A DNA stretch of 41,861 nucleotides from the NCBI GenBank assembly GCA_937910695.1, contig CALEMW010000120.1:1-41861 (forward strand), in the 5' to 3' direction. Position numbers and translations under genes: made by a program. The notes below the pieces were generated by a model. That model did no database searches. It had not been told where the DNA came from and saw only the letters and a program-made list of their open reading frames with translations. Positions within the stretch are counted from its first letter, which is position 1; each line of letters opens with the position of its first letter. Positions 34,689-41,660 of this stretch are shown here, piece after piece. The stretch is from an uncultured bacterium. GTDB lineage: Bacteria > Krumholzibacteriota > Krumholzibacteriia > LZORAL124-64-63.

Positions 34689-34716
34689 TTGTTGCCTCAT
34701 CAAGTGATGCTATCAT
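34689..34716 (+). promoter_or_regulatory. acr3 promoter candidate with operator-like palindrome
   Basis: TTGTTG (34689-34694) and TATCAT (34711-34716) are 16 nt apart. Between them lies the palindrome CATCA-AG-TGATG (34698-34709), and a second dyad CTCAT/ATGAG overlaps it (34696-34719). Inverted repeats in the spacer are typical repressor operators; ArsR-type control would fit the acr3-arsC unit 36 nt downstream. Inferred. Confidence 0.45.
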
Positions 34717-34752
34717 GAGACCGTCGACCGAAACCCCAGACCGGAGCATCTG

Positions 34753-35835
34753 ATGACCCAGGATATAACCTGCCCAACCAGCCCCCCCGGCCGTGGACGG
34801 CTGTCGTTCCTCGACCGCTACCTCACCCTCTGGATCTTTCTGGCCATGGGTCTAGGCGTGGTCTTGGGCTGGATGTGGCCCGGATTTGGAGATTGGCTGG
34901 GAGGAGACGATCAAGGGACCACCAATATTCCACTGGCCGCGGGGTTGATCCTGATGATGTACCCGCCCTTGGCCAAGGTGAAATATGAACGGCTCGGCGA
35001 AGCCTTCCGCGACGTGCGTGTGCTCGGTCTCTCGCTGCTTCAGAACTGGCTGATCGGACCCGTGCTGATGTTCGCCCTGGCGGTGATCTTCCTGCCCGAC
35101 AAGCCCGAGTACATGACCGGTCTGATCCTCATCGGCCTGGCCCGCTGCATCGCCATGGTGATCGTGTGGAACGACCTGGCCCGCGGCGACCCCGAATACT
35201 GCGCAGGGCTGGTGGCCTTCAACTCCATCTTCCAGATCCTGTTCTTTCCAATATATGCGTGGCTCTTCGTGACCAAGCTGCCACCCCTGCTCGGGCTCGA
35301 GGGTGCCGTGGTCGATGTGACCATCGGTGAGATCGCCCGCAGCGTGTTCATCTACCTGGGCATTCCGTTCCTGGCCGGTTTCCTGACCCGTGCGGTGCTG
35401 AGGGCTTGGAAAGGCGATGCCTGGTACACACGCGTCTTCGTCCCCCGCATTTCGCCTGTAACCCTGATCGCCCTGCTGTTCACCATCGTGGTCATGTTTT
35501 CGCTGCAGGGCGAGGCCATCGTGGAGCTGCCGTTGGACGTGCTGCGCATCGCATTGCCGTTGCTCATCTACTTCCTGCTGATGTTCTTCGGGTCGTTCTG
35601 GATGAGTCGACGGGCTGGCGCCAATTACGAGCGTTCGGCGACCCTCAGCTTCACGGCCGCAAGCAACAACTTCGAACTGGCCATCGCCGTGGCGGTGGCG
35701 ACCTTCGGCATCCACCACGGCGCGGCCCTGGCCGCCGTCATCGGGCCATTGGTGGAGGTGCCCGTGCTGATCGCATTGGTCGGTGTCGCCTTGAGATTCC
35801 GCCGCACCCGGTTCGGCCTCGCGGAGAGATCATGA
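34753..35835 (+). CDS. acr3: ACR3-family arsenite efflux permease
   Basis: 360 residues, about ten TM helices. It exports arsenite (or the thiolate-bound anion) across the inner membrane using the proton gradient. The family cysteine is Cys132 in the helix segment [18 protein letters not shown], and the later helix has [21 protein letters not shown] with its conserved glutamate, both hallmarks of ACR3 rather than ArsB. GGAG lies 7 nt before the ATG. It overlaps arsC by 4 nt (ATGA). No ArsA ATPase or ArsD is present. The divergent gene encodes an exported cysteine-containing protein of unknown role. Confidence 0.96.
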   Translation: MTQDITCPTSPPGRGRLSFLDRYLTLWIFLAMGLGVVLGWMWPGFGDWLGGDDQGTTNIPLAAGLILMMYPPLAKVKYERLGEAFRDVRVLGLSLLQNWLIGPVLMFALAVIFLPDKPEYMTGLILIGLARCIAMVIVWNDLARGDPEYCAGLVAFNSIFQILFFPIYAWLFVTKLPPLLGLEGAVVDVTIGEIARSVFIYLGIPFLAGFLTRAVLRAWKGDAWYTRVFVPRISPVTLIALLFTIVVMFSLQGEAIVELPLDVLRIALPLLIYFLLMFFGSFWMSRRAGANYERSATLSFTAASNNFELAIAVAVATFGIHHGAALAAVIGPLVEVPVLIALVGVALRFRRTRFGLAERS

Positions 35836-36281
35836 ACGACCGTGACTGGCTGGCAGAAGCGCAGATGCTGAGCCATGCGGCACCGCGATCGTTCCTGTTC
35901 CTCTGCGTGGCCAACTCTGCCCGCAGCCAGTTGGCCGAGGGTGTGGCGCGGATGCTGGCTCCGAAGGGCGTTCGCGTGGCGTCGGCTGGCTCTGAGCCCA
36001 CATCGGTAAGGCCGGAAGCAGTGGCCGTTCTCGCAGAACTGGGAATCGACGCTTCCGGACATTCCTCGACGGATGTCCTGAGCATCGATCCAGCAACGGT
36101 GGATGCCGTGATCACCCTGTGCGCCGACGAAGTCTGTCCTGTGATTCTGAGCGACTCGATCCGGGTTCACTGGGGCCTGCCCGACCCCGCTGCGGTCGTA
36201 GGTGATGATTCGGAACGGCTGGCTGCGTTTCGTGACGTCAGGGACGAACTGCGTCGTCGACTCGCAGTGGTCTTCAGATGA
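35832..36281 (+). CDS. arsC: Thioredoxin-coupled arsenate reductase
   Basis: 149 residues starting at the ATG that overlaps the acr3 stop codon. It reduces arsenate to arsenite for Acr3. The catalytic C-x5-R loop is C25-VANSA-R31; the resolving pair is Cys97 and Cys102 in [13 protein letters not shown], and the acid loop is HWGLPDPA. These three cysteines define the thioredoxin-dependent LMW-phosphatase-fold ArsC. An N-terminal extension of about 17 residues precedes the usual start; no alternative start with a better site is seen. Thioredoxin-fold genes are encoded 2.4 kb downstream and may supply reducing power, though one of them is exported. Confidence 0.93.
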   Translation: MNDRDWLAEAQMLSHAAPRSFLFLCVANSARSQLAEGVARMLAPKGVRVASAGSEPTSVRPEAVAVLAELGIDASGHSSTDVLSIDPATVDAVITLCADEVCPVILSDSIRVHWGLPDPAAVVGDDSERLAAFRDVRDELRRRLAVVFR

Positions 36282-36285
36282 ATGA

Positions 36286-36315
36286 ACGCCCTGACCGTAG
36301 ATACGGACAGGGCGT
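36286..36315. terminator. Bidirectional hairpin between arsC and exported protein B
   Basis: ACGCCCTG (36286-36293) pairs with CAGGGCGT (36308-36315), continued after one mismatch by CCGT/ACGG around a 4-nt loop. It sits between convergent stop codons at 36281 and 36339. The outer ACGCCCTG also occurs in the arm of the hairpin at 1855-1927. Confidence 0.7.
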
Positions 36316-36338
36316 CATGAATTCTGCAATCATCAGGC

Positions 36339-36926
36339 TCAACGACTGTATTCGGCCTTGATGGTGCTCCAATTCGTCTCGGTGTTTCCGACGGGCGCAC
36401 AGGGCAGCGCAGGAAACTCGCCACTGAGATTCCCGACACACATGTAACCGGCGTATTTCTCGACCAGGGCCAGATTGTGCTCTGCGACCGGATAGGGCGC
36501 GTAGTCGGAGTAGAAAACGAAAGTGGCACTGCCGGTGGGACCTGCTTCGCACCCTTCCGACTCGTCGGGTTCGAACTTGAACATCGGCACGGTGAGACCC
36601 AGAGAAGGATCTCCGTGGGGCGAGAAGTCAGCTTCGTAGACGAGTGGACACCCGTCTTCGCCGTCACCGTGTCCTGCCGCTGCAGGAAAAGTGAGACCGC
36701 TCTGCAGATCGGCGTCCGAACAGTTCAGTCCATCGTCGATGATCAAGTCGAGATGACTCATGCCGTGACGGGTATTGTCCCAGGACATGGTCAATTCATA
36801 ACGCCAGGACCCGAGGGCAGGGACGTCGGAAGGAGCGCCGGTGCAAGTACCGTTGATCACGCAGTCGGCAAAGGACGGTGAAGCGGCGAGGATGATGAAA
36901 ACAATGGCCAGAAGATGTGGAAGCAT
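36339..36926 (-). CDS. Exported cysteine-containing protein B, paralogue of 33924-34520, with C-terminal W-x-x-I-K-A-x-Y-S-R motif
   Basis: 195 residues from the ATG at 36926, chosen for AAGGAG 8 nt upstream. Signal peptide at about 1-20 (AASPSFAD). It is a clear paralogue of protein A: shared segments include LT-x-SWD, RHGMSHLDLIIDD, NCSDADLQSGL, AAGHGDGE, FKFEPDESEGCEAG and FPALPCAPVG. It has two cysteines in its N-terminus and one near LPC. The C-terminus PVGNTETNWSTIKAEYSR carries the motif shared with the proteins at 153 and 33924, with one extra residue before the final Arg. It diverges from arsR and converges on arsC, so it is embedded in the arsenic island. Function unknown. Confidence 0.85.
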   Translation of the reverse strand: MLPHLLAIVFIILAASPSFADCVINGTCTGAPSDVPALGSWRYELTMSWDNTRHGMSHLDLIIDDGLNCSDADLQSGLTFPAAAGHGDGEDGCPLVYEADFSPHGDPSLGLTVPMFKFEPDESEGCEAGPTGSATFVFYSDYAPYPVAEHNLALVEKYAGYMCVGNLSGEFPALPCAPVGNTETNWSTIKAEYSR

Positions 36927-37111
36927 GATGGGATCTCCTTGAAGCCAATTTTTGATGTCGTTCCACTTCGATAGAGTAACAAAACGGAAACAATTGTGCA
37001 ATAGGCATGAATATGATCTGCATTCTCAATATACATCGCACTTCTGTCCCCCATATGAAAACTGAGGTGAAGACCACGAGCGCTGGATTTCAGTATCCGT
37101 TTCGCCATCAT

Positions 37112-37160
37112 TTTTATTGATTTATCCAAGTCATATGGCATTTTGGCAATATAACCAAAC
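37112..37160 (+). promoter_or_regulatory. AT-rich promoter/operator region of arsR
   Basis: An AT-rich stretch upstream of the arsR start codon contains TTGATT (37117-37122) and a -10-like TATAAC (37150-37155), not ideally spaced to each other. An imperfect dyad CCAA (37126-37129) / TTGG (37143-37146), flanked by TTAT and ATATAA, could be the ArsR operator. The region is shared with the divergent exported protein B. Assignment is tentative. Confidence 0.35.
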
Positions 37161-37171
37161 AGGGAGCCACC

Positions 37172-37465
37172 ATGATCGACCGCACAACCATCCGACATCA
37201 AGCCGGGATCCTCAAAGCCCTGGCCCACGAGTCCCGATTGCTGATGGTCCATCGGCTGGCCGACGGCGACTGTACGCCGGGCGATCTGACTGCCCTGGTC
37301 GGTTCCGATCAATCGACGGTGTCCAAGCATCTCTCCGTGTTGAAGCTTCACGGCATCGTCGCCGACCGACGTGAAGGAAGTCAGGTGCTCTACTCCCTAC
37401 GCACACCCTGCGTATTGAACTTCTTCGCCTGCGCGTCTGCCGTGCTCCAGGAGCGTCTGGTGTGA
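37172..37465 (+). CDS. arsR: ArsR/SmtB-family metalloregulatory repressor
   Basis: 97 residues. A winged helix-turn-helix repressor that leaves DNA when it binds a metalloid. The recognition region is DLTALVGSDQSTVSKHLSVL followed by HGIVADRREGSQVLYSL. The classical ELCVCDL metal site is replaced by GDCTPGDL with a single Cys34, and two more cysteines lie near the C-terminus (Cys80 and Cys87 in LRTPCVLNFFACASAV). These three may form the As(III) site, as in ArsR types with displaced binding sites. GGGAG lies close upstream of the ATG. It overlaps the permease gene by 4 nt (GTGA), so it probably controls the five-gene unit and perhaps the acr3 unit. Confidence 0.94.
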   Translation: MIDRTTIRHQAGILKALAHESRLLMVHRLADGDCTPGDLTALVGSDQSTVSKHLSVLKLHGIVADRREGSQVLYSLRTPCVLNFFACASAVLQERLV

Positions 37466-38625
37466 ATCGCAGTTCATTCGGACTTCCCGCCCTTTTCACA
37501 TTGATCTTCGCCGCCGCTTGGTGGTTGCCGGTCGGCTCAGACCGCTTCGACGGTGCCGTGCTCGAAGCGCTGCATCTGGTGCGCTGGTACGCGAGGGAGC
37601 ATGTGCTGCTCTGCCTGATTCCGGCCTTCTTCATTGCGGGAGCCATCGCCGCCTTCGTCCGCCAGGGAGCGATCTTGCGCTACTTGGGTCCCTCGGCCCC
37701 AAAACCGGTCGCCTACGGCGTGGCTTCAGTATCGGGGTCGGTGCTGGCGGTGTGCTCGTGTACGGTGTTGCCCCTATTCGCCGGAATTTCCCGCATGGGC
37801 GCCGGCCTCGGTCCCGCCACGGCGTTTCTCTACGCCGGCCCGGCCGTCAACGTGCTGGCAGTGATCCTCACCGGACGGGTGCTGGGTGTAGAAATCGGAT
37901 TGGCGCGGGCACTGGGTGCAGTGGTCTTCAGTATCATCATCGGCTTGGCGATGGCCCTGATCTTCCGACGTGAGGAAGCGGAGAAAGCCGCCGTCATCGC
38001 AGACCTTCCCGATGAGACCCCGGTACGACCTTGGTGGGAAGACGCCGCCTTCTTCGGCGCCATGATCGGCGTGCTTGTTTTCGCCAATTGGGGCGACGGC
38101 GGCAGCGGTGTCGGCTTGTGGCGAGCCGTGGCAGCTGTGAAGTGGTGGCTGTCCGGCGGCTTTTTCGCAATCGTCGTGATCCTCGCCTCACGTCGACGCA
38201 ACGAGACAGGCGCTTGGTTTGGCGAGACATGGAGCTTCGCCCGTCAGATTCTGCCGTTGCTGCTGGCCGGCGTGTTCGTCTCCGGACTTCTGCTCGGACG
38301 ACCCGGCCACGAGGGAATGATTCCCTCGCAGCGGATCGCCGCCCTGGTCGGCGGTGAAGGTCTCGGCGCCAATCTCTTCGCATCGGTCGCCGGCTCGCTC
38401 ATGTATTTCGCGACGCTGACCGAGATCCCGATCCTCGAAGGCCTGATGGGTGCGGGAATGGGCCAAGGTCCAGCCCTGGCCCTGCTGCTGGCCGGACCCG
38501 CCCTTTCGCTGCCAAGCATGCTGGTGATCCGCGGCGTGCTCGGCACCCGCAAAACCCTCGTCTATGTCCTGCTGGTGGTGGTCACGGCCACGATCAGCGG
38601 ATTGATCTACGGGCGACTCGTCTGA
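37462..38625 (+). CDS. ArsP/DUF318-type permease
   Basis: 387 residues starting with GTG at 37462, overlapping the arsR stop codon and preceded by AGGAG. About ten TM helices in two blocks. The conserved C-x-C (Cys98, Cys100) in SVLAVCSCTVLPLFAGI and the GPATAFLYAGPAVNVLAVIL and GPALALLLAGPALSLPSMLV repeats place it in the ArsP_1/DUF318 permease family. Relatives export trivalent organoarsenicals or metal ions (ArsP, SO_0444 type); the substrate here is not settled by sequence. Its position between arsR and thioredoxin-like genes supports a metalloid role. Confidence 0.9.
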   Translation: MNRSSFGLPALFTLIFAAAWWLPVGSDRFDGAVLEALHLVRWYAREHVLLCLIPAFFIAGAIAAFVRQGAILRYLGPSAPKPVAYGVASVSGSVLAVCSCTVLPLFAGISRMGAGLGPATAFLYAGPAVNVLAVILTGRVLGVEIGLARALGAVVFSIIIGLAMALIFRREEAEKAAVIADLPDETPVRPWWEDAAFFGAMIGVLVFANWGDGGSGVGLWRAVAAVKWWLSGGFFAIVVILASRRRNETGAWFGETWSFARQILPLLLAGVFVSGLLLGRPGHEGMIPSQRIAALVGGEGLGANLFASVAGSLMYFATLTEIPILEGLMGAGMGQGPALALLLAGPALSLPSMLVIRGVLGTRKTLVYVLLVVVTATISGLIYGRLV

Positions 38626-38642
38626 GCCGCTGAGGAGGAACG

Positions 38643-38876
38643 ATGGCGACGATAAAAATTCTCGGAACCGGCTGCGCCAAATGCGAGAAAGCGGCCGGCG
38701 TGGCCGCCGACGTGGTGAAGAAGCTGAGCCTCGGCCACGAGATCGTGAAAGTGACGGATGTCGCTGAGATCATGGCCTACGGGGTGATGATGACCCCGGC
38801 GGTGGTGATCGACGAGGTCGTGAAATCGACAGGGCGGGTGCCGTCCAACAGCGAATTCGAAGGGTGGCTATCATGA
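38643..38876 (+). CDS. Small thioredoxin-like redox-active disulphide protein
   Basis: 77 residues, the size of the thioredoxin_3/redox-active disulphide protein 2 family. The active site is C11-AKC-14 in ILGTGCAKCEKAAGVAADVV; a cis-proline follows in MMTPAVVIDEVV, and the end is GRVPSNSEFEGWL. No signal peptide, so cytoplasmic. GGAGGA lies upstream of the ATG at 38643, 17 nt after the permease. Members are commonly encoded with ArsP-type permeases; a role as thiol carrier or reductant for the metalloid is plausible but unproven. It overlaps the next gene by 4 nt. Confidence 0.9.
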   Translation: MATIKILGTGCAKCEKAAGVAADVVKKLSLGHEIVKVTDVAEIMAYGVMMTPAVVIDEVVKSTGRVPSNSEFEGWLS

Positions 38877-39241
38877 GATCCTTCGTCGTACTGTCTTTCC
38901 TTATTCTGGCTGCCGGCGCAAGCGGCCTCGACTCCCCAGAGCCGGTCTCGCTGCCGCGGCTTGTGGATCTCGGCGCCGACAAGTGCATCCCTTGCAAGAT
39001 GATGGCTCCGATTCTCGAGGAGTTGGAGTCCGAACAGGCAGGAGTGCTCGAAGTCACCTTCATCGACGTCTGGAAGAATCCCGACGCCGCCAAGCCGTTC
39101 AAGATCAAGCTCATCCCCACCCAGATCTTCTACGCCGCCGACGGCCGCGAACTCTTCCGGCACGAAGGATTCTTCGCCAAGGAGGACATCATCGCCAAAT
39201 GGGCCGAGTTCGGTCTCGAACTCGCAAACGAGTCGGAGTAA
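38873..39241 (+). CDS. Exported thioredoxin-fold protein
   Basis: 122 residues from the ATG at 38873, which overlaps the preceding stop codon (ATGA) and follows AAGGG; a GTG at 38864 is in frame but less likely. Residues 1-18 form a signal peptide (LSFLILAAGASG). The thioredoxin active site is Cys38 and Cys41 in DLGADKCIPCKMMAPILEEL, with the cis-proline segment IKLIPTQIFYAADG. It should be kept reduced in the periplasm by the CcdA-like protein encoded next, 3 nt downstream. It may act on exported thiol-metalloid species or on disulphides of nearby exported cysteine proteins; this is inference. Confidence 0.9.
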   Translation: MRSFVVLSFLILAAGASGLDSPEPVSLPRLVDLGADKCIPCKMMAPILEELESEQAGVLEVTFIDVWKNPDAAKPFKIKLIPTQIFYAADGRELFRHEGFFAKEDIIAKWAEFGLELANESE

Positions 39242-39244
39242 GCC

Positions 39245-39940
39245 GTGCTGGAAGATCTTTTCATTGCGTTGACCCGCGCGGTGCAGGGCTCCACCGGTGC
39301 CGCCGTGGCCGCCGCCGCCGGATGGGGCGTGATGAGCATCGTCCTGAGCCCCTGCCACCTCGCGAGCATCCCGTTGGTGGTGGGATACCTCAATGCGGGA
39401 AGGCCGGCGAAGCCGCGCGAAGCCCTTCCCTTGGCGCTGCTCTTCGCCTTCGGTATTCTTGTGACCATTGCCGCGGTCGGCGCCGCGACGGCCGCCGCCG
39501 GCCGTCTGATGGGCGACCTTGGTCGCTGGGGCGATCGCGGCGTCGCTGTGATCTTCTTCGTGATAGGAATTCATCTGACGGGTCTCTGGTCGCTGCCCCT
39601 CCCTTCGGGACCGGACATCCGCGGCGGAGCACGGGGAGCGAGAGGCGCCTTCGGCCTCGGACTTCTGGTCGGCTTGGCCCTCGGCCCGTGTACATTCGCC
39701 TTCATGGCGCCGGTGCTCGGAGTCGTCATCGCATCAGCCGGGGAACGTCCCGTCTTCGCTACCATGATGGTCGGAGCATTCGCCACAGGTCACTGCCTCG
39801 TGATCGCTCTGGCCGGCATTTCGTTTCAAGCCGTCCGGGGCATACTCGACTGGCATGAGAGATCGCGCGGCGCCGCAGTGCTGCGGATCGTCTGCGGCTT
39901 GCTGGTGATCGGCGGCGGCGTGTATCTTCTGGTCCGATGA
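39245..39940 (+). CDS. ccdA: CcdA/DsbD-type membrane electron-transfer protein
   Basis: 231 residues, six or so TM helices. It carries reducing equivalents from cytoplasmic thioredoxin to periplasmic thiol proteins through two membrane cysteines: Cys37 in VLSPCHLASIPLVVGYL and Cys149 in ALGPCTFAFMAPVLG, both with the expected proline next to them. It starts with GTG at 39245 behind GGAG. As last gene of arsR-permease-Trx-Trx-ccdA it completes a transmembrane redox relay. It could also serve cytochrome c maturation, but no ccm or res genes are near. Confidence 0.93.
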   Translation: MLEDLFIALTRAVQGSTGAAVAAAAGWGVMSIVLSPCHLASIPLVVGYLNAGRPAKPREALPLALLFAFGILVTIAAVGAATAAAGRLMGDLGRWGDRGVAVIFFVIGIHLTGLWSLPLPSGPDIRGGARGARGAFGLGLLVGLALGPCTFAFMAPVLGVVIASAGERPVFATMMVGAFATGHCLVIALAGISFQAVRGILDWHERSRGAAVLRIVCGLLVIGGGVYLLVR

Positions 39941-39967
39941 TCCGTCGCAGAAGAGGAGCGTGTTGAT

Positions 39968-41104
39968 ATGAAGTCCGTCGCCCTCTTCCTCTCGTTTCTC
40001 GCTGCCGCCGCCCAGGCTCAGCAGGCACCGCTGGACCTTCTCCGGGATATGGAGACCATCCCATTCCAGCAACGAGCGGTCGCCGTCGACCAGTTCCTGG
40101 ACGATCACCCGCTCAATCCGGTAGCTCAAACCGGGTCCGACACGCTGGTCCTTCTTTATCGGGGTCCTTGCCGCGACGTCCGCCTCGCAGGAGACCACAC
40201 GGCCTGGAACGACGGCATCGCCTTCCGACACATTCCCGGCACCGACCTCTGGTACTTGGCCGACGCTTATCCTAGTAAGGCCCGCTTAGACTATAAAATC
40301 GTCGTGGACGGCACATGGCGGCTGGATCCGCGCAATCCCCTGACCTGCGTTGGCGGCTTCGGCCCGAACTCGGAATTGCAGGGGCGTGACTACCGAGCTC
40401 CCGCCTGGCTCGCTGAAGAGTCGACGATTCCGTGTCGCCTCGACACGTTCGAAGTGGTGAGTCCCCAGCTGGGCGACACGCGGACCGTGGTCGTGGCGGT
40501 GCCCGGCGGTGCAACCGACACTCCCCGCCCGTTGTTGATCGTGCACGACGGACTGGAGTACCTGACCCTCGGCGGCCTCCGTCACTATCTCGACGTCGCA
40601 GGGGGCGGCCCCTTCGGATCCAAGCTCCCCATCTGCGTCTGCATCCCGCCGGTCCAACGCACCGCCGAGTACGCAGAATCACGGCAGGAGGCGTTCGGCC
40701 GATTCGTCGTGGAGACCGTCATGCCTCTGATCGAAGTGCGGTATGCCGACATCGGTGAAGTCGGCGCGCCGTGGGGCAGCATGGGCGCCAGCTACGGCGG
40801 CCGCATCACCCTCGACCTCGCCCGCCGCTACCCTGATCGCTTCGACCGCCTGGCGCCGATGAGCCCTGCGATCGCTCCGGAACAGCACGACGGCATCGCC
40901 GCCCGCGACCCGGCCGGCCTGCGCCTCTACTTGAACTGGGGTCGGTACGACATCCCCGGCCTGATTCCGGCCTGCGAACGCTTCGACACGATGCTCACCG
41001 AACGCGGCTTCCCCCACCGCACCGAAGTCCTCCCCCAAGGCCACAGCTGGGGCCTCTGGCGCGACACCCTCGCCCAAGCCTTCCACACTCTCTATATTCC
41101 GTAA
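39968..41104 (+). CDS. Exported enterochelin-esterase-like alpha/beta hydrolase
   Basis: 378 residues. Signal peptide at 1-18 (AAAAQAQQ). Residues about 55-125 form an E-set/CBM48-like domain (VLLYRGPCRDVRLAGDHTAW, LDYKIVVDGTWRLDPRNP); residues about 155-378 are the esterase domain of the Fes/esterase-D type. The triad is Ser275 in GSMGASYGG, Asp328 in LNWGRYD and His359 in QGHSWGLW. Such enzymes hydrolyse siderophore esters, feruloyl esters or other acyl esters; no siderophore genes are near, so the substrate is open. GAGGAG lies 10 nt before the ATG. It follows ccdA by 27 nt and may be read through, but its function seems unrelated to metalloids. Confidence 0.9.
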   Translation: MKSVALFLSFLAAAAQAQQAPLDLLRDMETIPFQQRAVAVDQFLDDHPLNPVAQTGSDTLVLLYRGPCRDVRLAGDHTAWNDGIAFRHIPGTDLWYLADAYPSKARLDYKIVVDGTWRLDPRNPLTCVGGFGPNSELQGRDYRAPAWLAEESTIPCRLDTFEVVSPQLGDTRTVVVAVPGGATDTPRPLLIVHDGLEYLTLGGLRHYLDVAGGGPFGSKLPICVCIPPVQRTAEYAESRQEAFGRFVVETVMPLIEVRYADIGEVGAPWGSMGASYGGRITLDLARRYPDRFDRLAPMSPAIAPEQHDGIAARDPAGLRLYLNWGRYDIPGLIPACERFDTMLTERGFPHRTEVLPQGHSWGLWRDTLAQAFHTLYIP

Positions 41105-41157
41105 CTTTTCGGACCTTCGCGACGAAGCCGGGGATGCCGCCCGACGGTGGTGGTGAC

Positions 41158-41236
41158 GTCGGAGACAGACGAACCCCCCGTCCAAGCGACATTCCCGAAG
41201 GGCTGAGCGCGGACGGGGGGTTCGTCTGTCTCCGAC
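41158..41236. terminator. Large perfect hairpin with 26-bp arms
   Basis: Arms 41158-41183 and 41211-41236 are perfectly complementary over 26 bp around a 27-nt loop, which itself holds CCC-GAA-GGG. It lies between convergent genes ending at 41104 (+) and 41244 (-), so it can act as a bidirectional terminator. Its arm shares CAGACGAACCCC with the hairpin at 20381. Confidence 0.7.
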
Positions 41237-41243
41237 GGCATGA

Positions 41244-41648
41244 CTACCCAGCCTGCGGCACCCCCGGCTTCACCACGAAGGTCCTCTCTTTGCGGATGGC
41301 CACGGTCCCCGACTTCGCTCCCCGAGGCTTCGATACGTACCGCGCCTCGGTCCCGTTGACCGCCACCTGGTTGGCGTCGCGCACCTTGCTATGGTAGGCG
41401 GCGACGGCGGCGGCTTGTTCGAGATCCTCTTTGGTTGGCGTCTCGCCGGCCGGAACCTGCAGCACGACGTGGCTGCCCGGTCGGCCCTTCACGTGGAACC
41501 ACCAGTCGTTGGCCTTGGCGATCTTCAGCGAGAGACGATCGTTGTCGGCGTCGGTGCGGCCGGCCAGGACGGTCCAGCCGTTGGGCAGGACGTAGGTCCA
41601 GGCCTTGATGGGCGGCGGGCCGCGGCGTTCGTCGTCGGCAGGGCTCAT
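41244..41648 (-). CDS. Stand-alone NFACT-R (DUF814) domain protein
   Basis: 134 residues, only the RNA-binding domain found at the C-terminal end of RqcH/NEMF-type NFACT proteins. Seen are WTVLAGRTDADNDRLSLKIA (the usual GRNAxxND-like segment), DWWFHVKGRPGSHVVLQVP, AAYHSKVRDANQVAVNGTEA and PRGAKSGTVAIRKERTFVVK. No NFACT-N or HhH part is present and there is no room for one before the upstream gene, so this is a single-domain version. In RqcH the domain contacts the obstructed 50S-tRNA complex; a link to ribosome rescue here is inference. The ATG at 41648 lies 12 nt after the upstream gene's stop codon, so they may be co-transcribed. Confidence 0.85.
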   Translation of the reverse strand: MSPADDERRGPPPIKAWTYVLPNGWTVLAGRTDADNDRLSLKIAKANDWWFHVKGRPGSHVVLQVPAGETPTKEDLEQAAAVAAYHSKVRDANQVAVNGTEARYVSKPRGAKSGTVAIRKERTFVVKPGVPQAG

Positions 41649-41660
41649 GGCGGATCCGTC

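Noticed and set aside
33924-39940. Arsenic island as a recently transferred mobile element
   Set aside because: No integrase, transposase, flanking tRNA or direct repeats were seen, and base composition looks like the surroundings.
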